Source: Helicobacteraceae bacterium (GTDB lineage Bacteria > Campylobacterota > Campylobacteria > Campylobacterales > Sulfurimonadaceae). From it: 14,097 bases of DNA. Position 1 is the stretch's first letter. The number at the start of each line of letters is the position of its first letter. Below the pieces are notes generated by a model. The model searched no databases and was not told the origin of the DNA. It saw nothing but the letters and a program-made list of their open reading frames with translations. The position numbers and the translations under genes are program-made. The stretch spans positions 1 to 14,097 of the forward strand of contig JAMOQV010000269.1 of assembly GCA_027068615.1 (NCBI GenBank). Reading direction: 5' to 3'. Positions 13,323-14,097 of this stretch are shown piece after piece.

Positions 13323-14097
13323 ATTTTACCTTTTATAGATACAACTATATTTATAAACTTTAAAAATAGTTCTTCTCCAAATAATGAATTTATAAAAAAC
13401 ATAATAGATAATTTAAAAGGATCTATAAAAAAACGGATATATCTTTTATGTTTCAAATTTCGTATAAAACTCTCTTTTAATCTTTGCCTAAATAATTTAA
13501 AACTTTTGTGATTACTAGAGATGCCATCTCTTTTAAATTCAACATATAACTCATCTATAAATTCAACATTACAGTTTTTTAAAGCAAAAAGCTTATAATC
13601 ATCATCTGCACCTATTTTTAAACGCAAATCATAAAAAAAATTTTTATAAAAAGATTTTGGAAAAAAAAGTGTTTGATGATTTGGTAAATTTAAACTCAAC
13701 CAATGTTGATAATCTTTAATCTCATAATTAGGATATACCCAACCTATACCACCACTACCTATAATTTTTGCTCTACTATAATAAAGGGACTTTTTATCAT
13801 CTATATTTTCTACTATATTTTGAATACTCTCTTTTGATGTAAGAGTATCTCCCGCATTTATAAAGTTTATAAAATCCCCAGTTGCCAATCTTGAACCCTT
13901 ATTCATAGCATCATAAAGTCCATTGTCATTTTCACTCAGTATAGTAGATATTTTATCTTTATATTTTTTTATTATAGATAAAGTATTGTCTGTAGAAGCA
14001 CCATCAATTATAATATATTCTATACCTTTGTATGTTTGAGATAATATACTTTTTATAGTTTTTTCTATAAAACTTTCTCCATTATAAACAACTGTTA
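13319..14097 (-). CDS. Family 2 glycosyltransferase, N-terminus beyond window edge
   Basis: The reading frame runs open to the right edge: the codons from 14095 leftward translate TVVYNGESFIEKTIKSILSQ, the usual start of a GT2 domain, so probably fewer than ten residues are missing. Further motifs are IIIDGASTDNT (the D-G-x-S-T-D nucleotide-sugar motif), SENDNGLYDAMNKG and ATGDFINFINAGD, where the final Asp replaces the DxD metal motif. NHQTLFFPK and the KIGADDDYKLF segment follow in the acceptor part. This is the WcaA-like subgroup known for LPS, capsule and N-glycan assembly. An internal ATG at 13904-13906 is not the start, since it lies within the conserved DAMNKG motif. It is coupled to the next glycosyltransferase by a four-base overlap. 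Confidence 0.85.
   Translation of the reverse strand, partial: TVVYNGESFIEKTIKSILSQTYKGIEYIIIDGASTDNTLSIIKKYKDKISTILSENDNGLYDAMNKGSRLATGDFINFINAGDTLTSKESIQNIVENIDDKKSLYYSRAKIIGSGGIGWVYPNYEIKDYQHWLSLNLPNHQTLFFPKSFYKNFFYDLRLKIGADDDYKLFALKNCNVEFIDELYVEFKRDGISSNHKSFKLFRQRLKESFIRNLKHKRYIRFFIDPFKLSIMFFINSLFGEELFLKFINIVVSIKGKI

Noticed and set aside
13633..13679. Two runs of eight A in the partial glycosyltransferase as phase-variation tracts
   Set aside because: Short A runs are common in this AT-rich genome, the frame is open through both, and Campylobacterota phase variation usually uses longer G/C tracts.

Overview
The window comes from an AT-rich genome (roughly 30% G+C by eye). It most likely belongs to a member of the Campylobacterota (Epsilonproteobacteria), of the Sulfurimonas/Sulfuricurvum kind. 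Three blocks support this. The first is a fused IspD-IspF enzyme followed by an atypical HP1021/Cj1608-type regulator, a sulfate adenylyltransferase-like protein and PgpA. The second is a UPF0323-type lipoprotein followed by a glutathionylspermidine-synthase-like ATP-grasp protein. The third is a Campylobacter-type pgl N-glycosylation locus. The genus is an inference from these gene sets, not a measured result.

Layout. Positions 1-959 (minus) hold transaldolase, cut by the window edge close to its C-terminus. The stretch 960-1154 is an AT-rich divergent intergenic region with a plausible promoter facing each way and a dyad over the rightward promoter. Positions 1155-4847 (plus) form a compact operon: ispDF, atypical response regulator, ATP-sulfurylase-like protein, pgpA. 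A 21-bp gap follows, then a lipoprotein (4869-5450) translationally coupled by a 4-base overlap to an ATP-grasp ligase (5447-6625). From 6618 to the right edge all genes lie on the minus strand in one tight operon that enters from beyond the window. In transcription order these are: glycosyltransferase (partial), second GT2 glycosyltransferase, TagD-like cytidylyltransferase, NodB-like deacetylase-fold protein, LicD-family phosphotransferase, PglB oligosaccharyltransferase, PglC phosphoglycosyltransferase and PglE aminotransferase. The last gene of this operon and the ATP-grasp gene converge and overlap by 8 bases.

How the genes work together. The minus-strand operon looks like a general protein N-glycosylation locus. 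PglE would make an amino sugar, PglC would load a sugar phosphate on undecaprenyl phosphate, the glycosyltransferases would extend it, and PglB would transfer the glycan to Asn. The TagD-like, LicD-like and deacetylase-like genes point to a non-classical glycan, probably carrying a phosphodiester-linked substituent. This is inference. PglD, PglF and the flippase are not in the window.

Most worth a second look: (1) the lipoprotein/ATP-grasp pair, organised like E. coli YgiB/YgiC and YjfM/YjfC, which may be a peptide-ligation system acting on a lipoprotein with a Ser/Arg-rich tail ending in Gly-Gly; (2) the sulfurylase homologue that has lost its sulfate-binding residues; (3) the N-glycan operon with phosphotransferase genes; (4) a PglC lacking the Ser-Pro helix break; (5) the receiver domain lacking its phospho-acceptor aspartate but carrying a CxxC. 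No tRNA, rRNA, CRISPR array or insertion sequence was seen.
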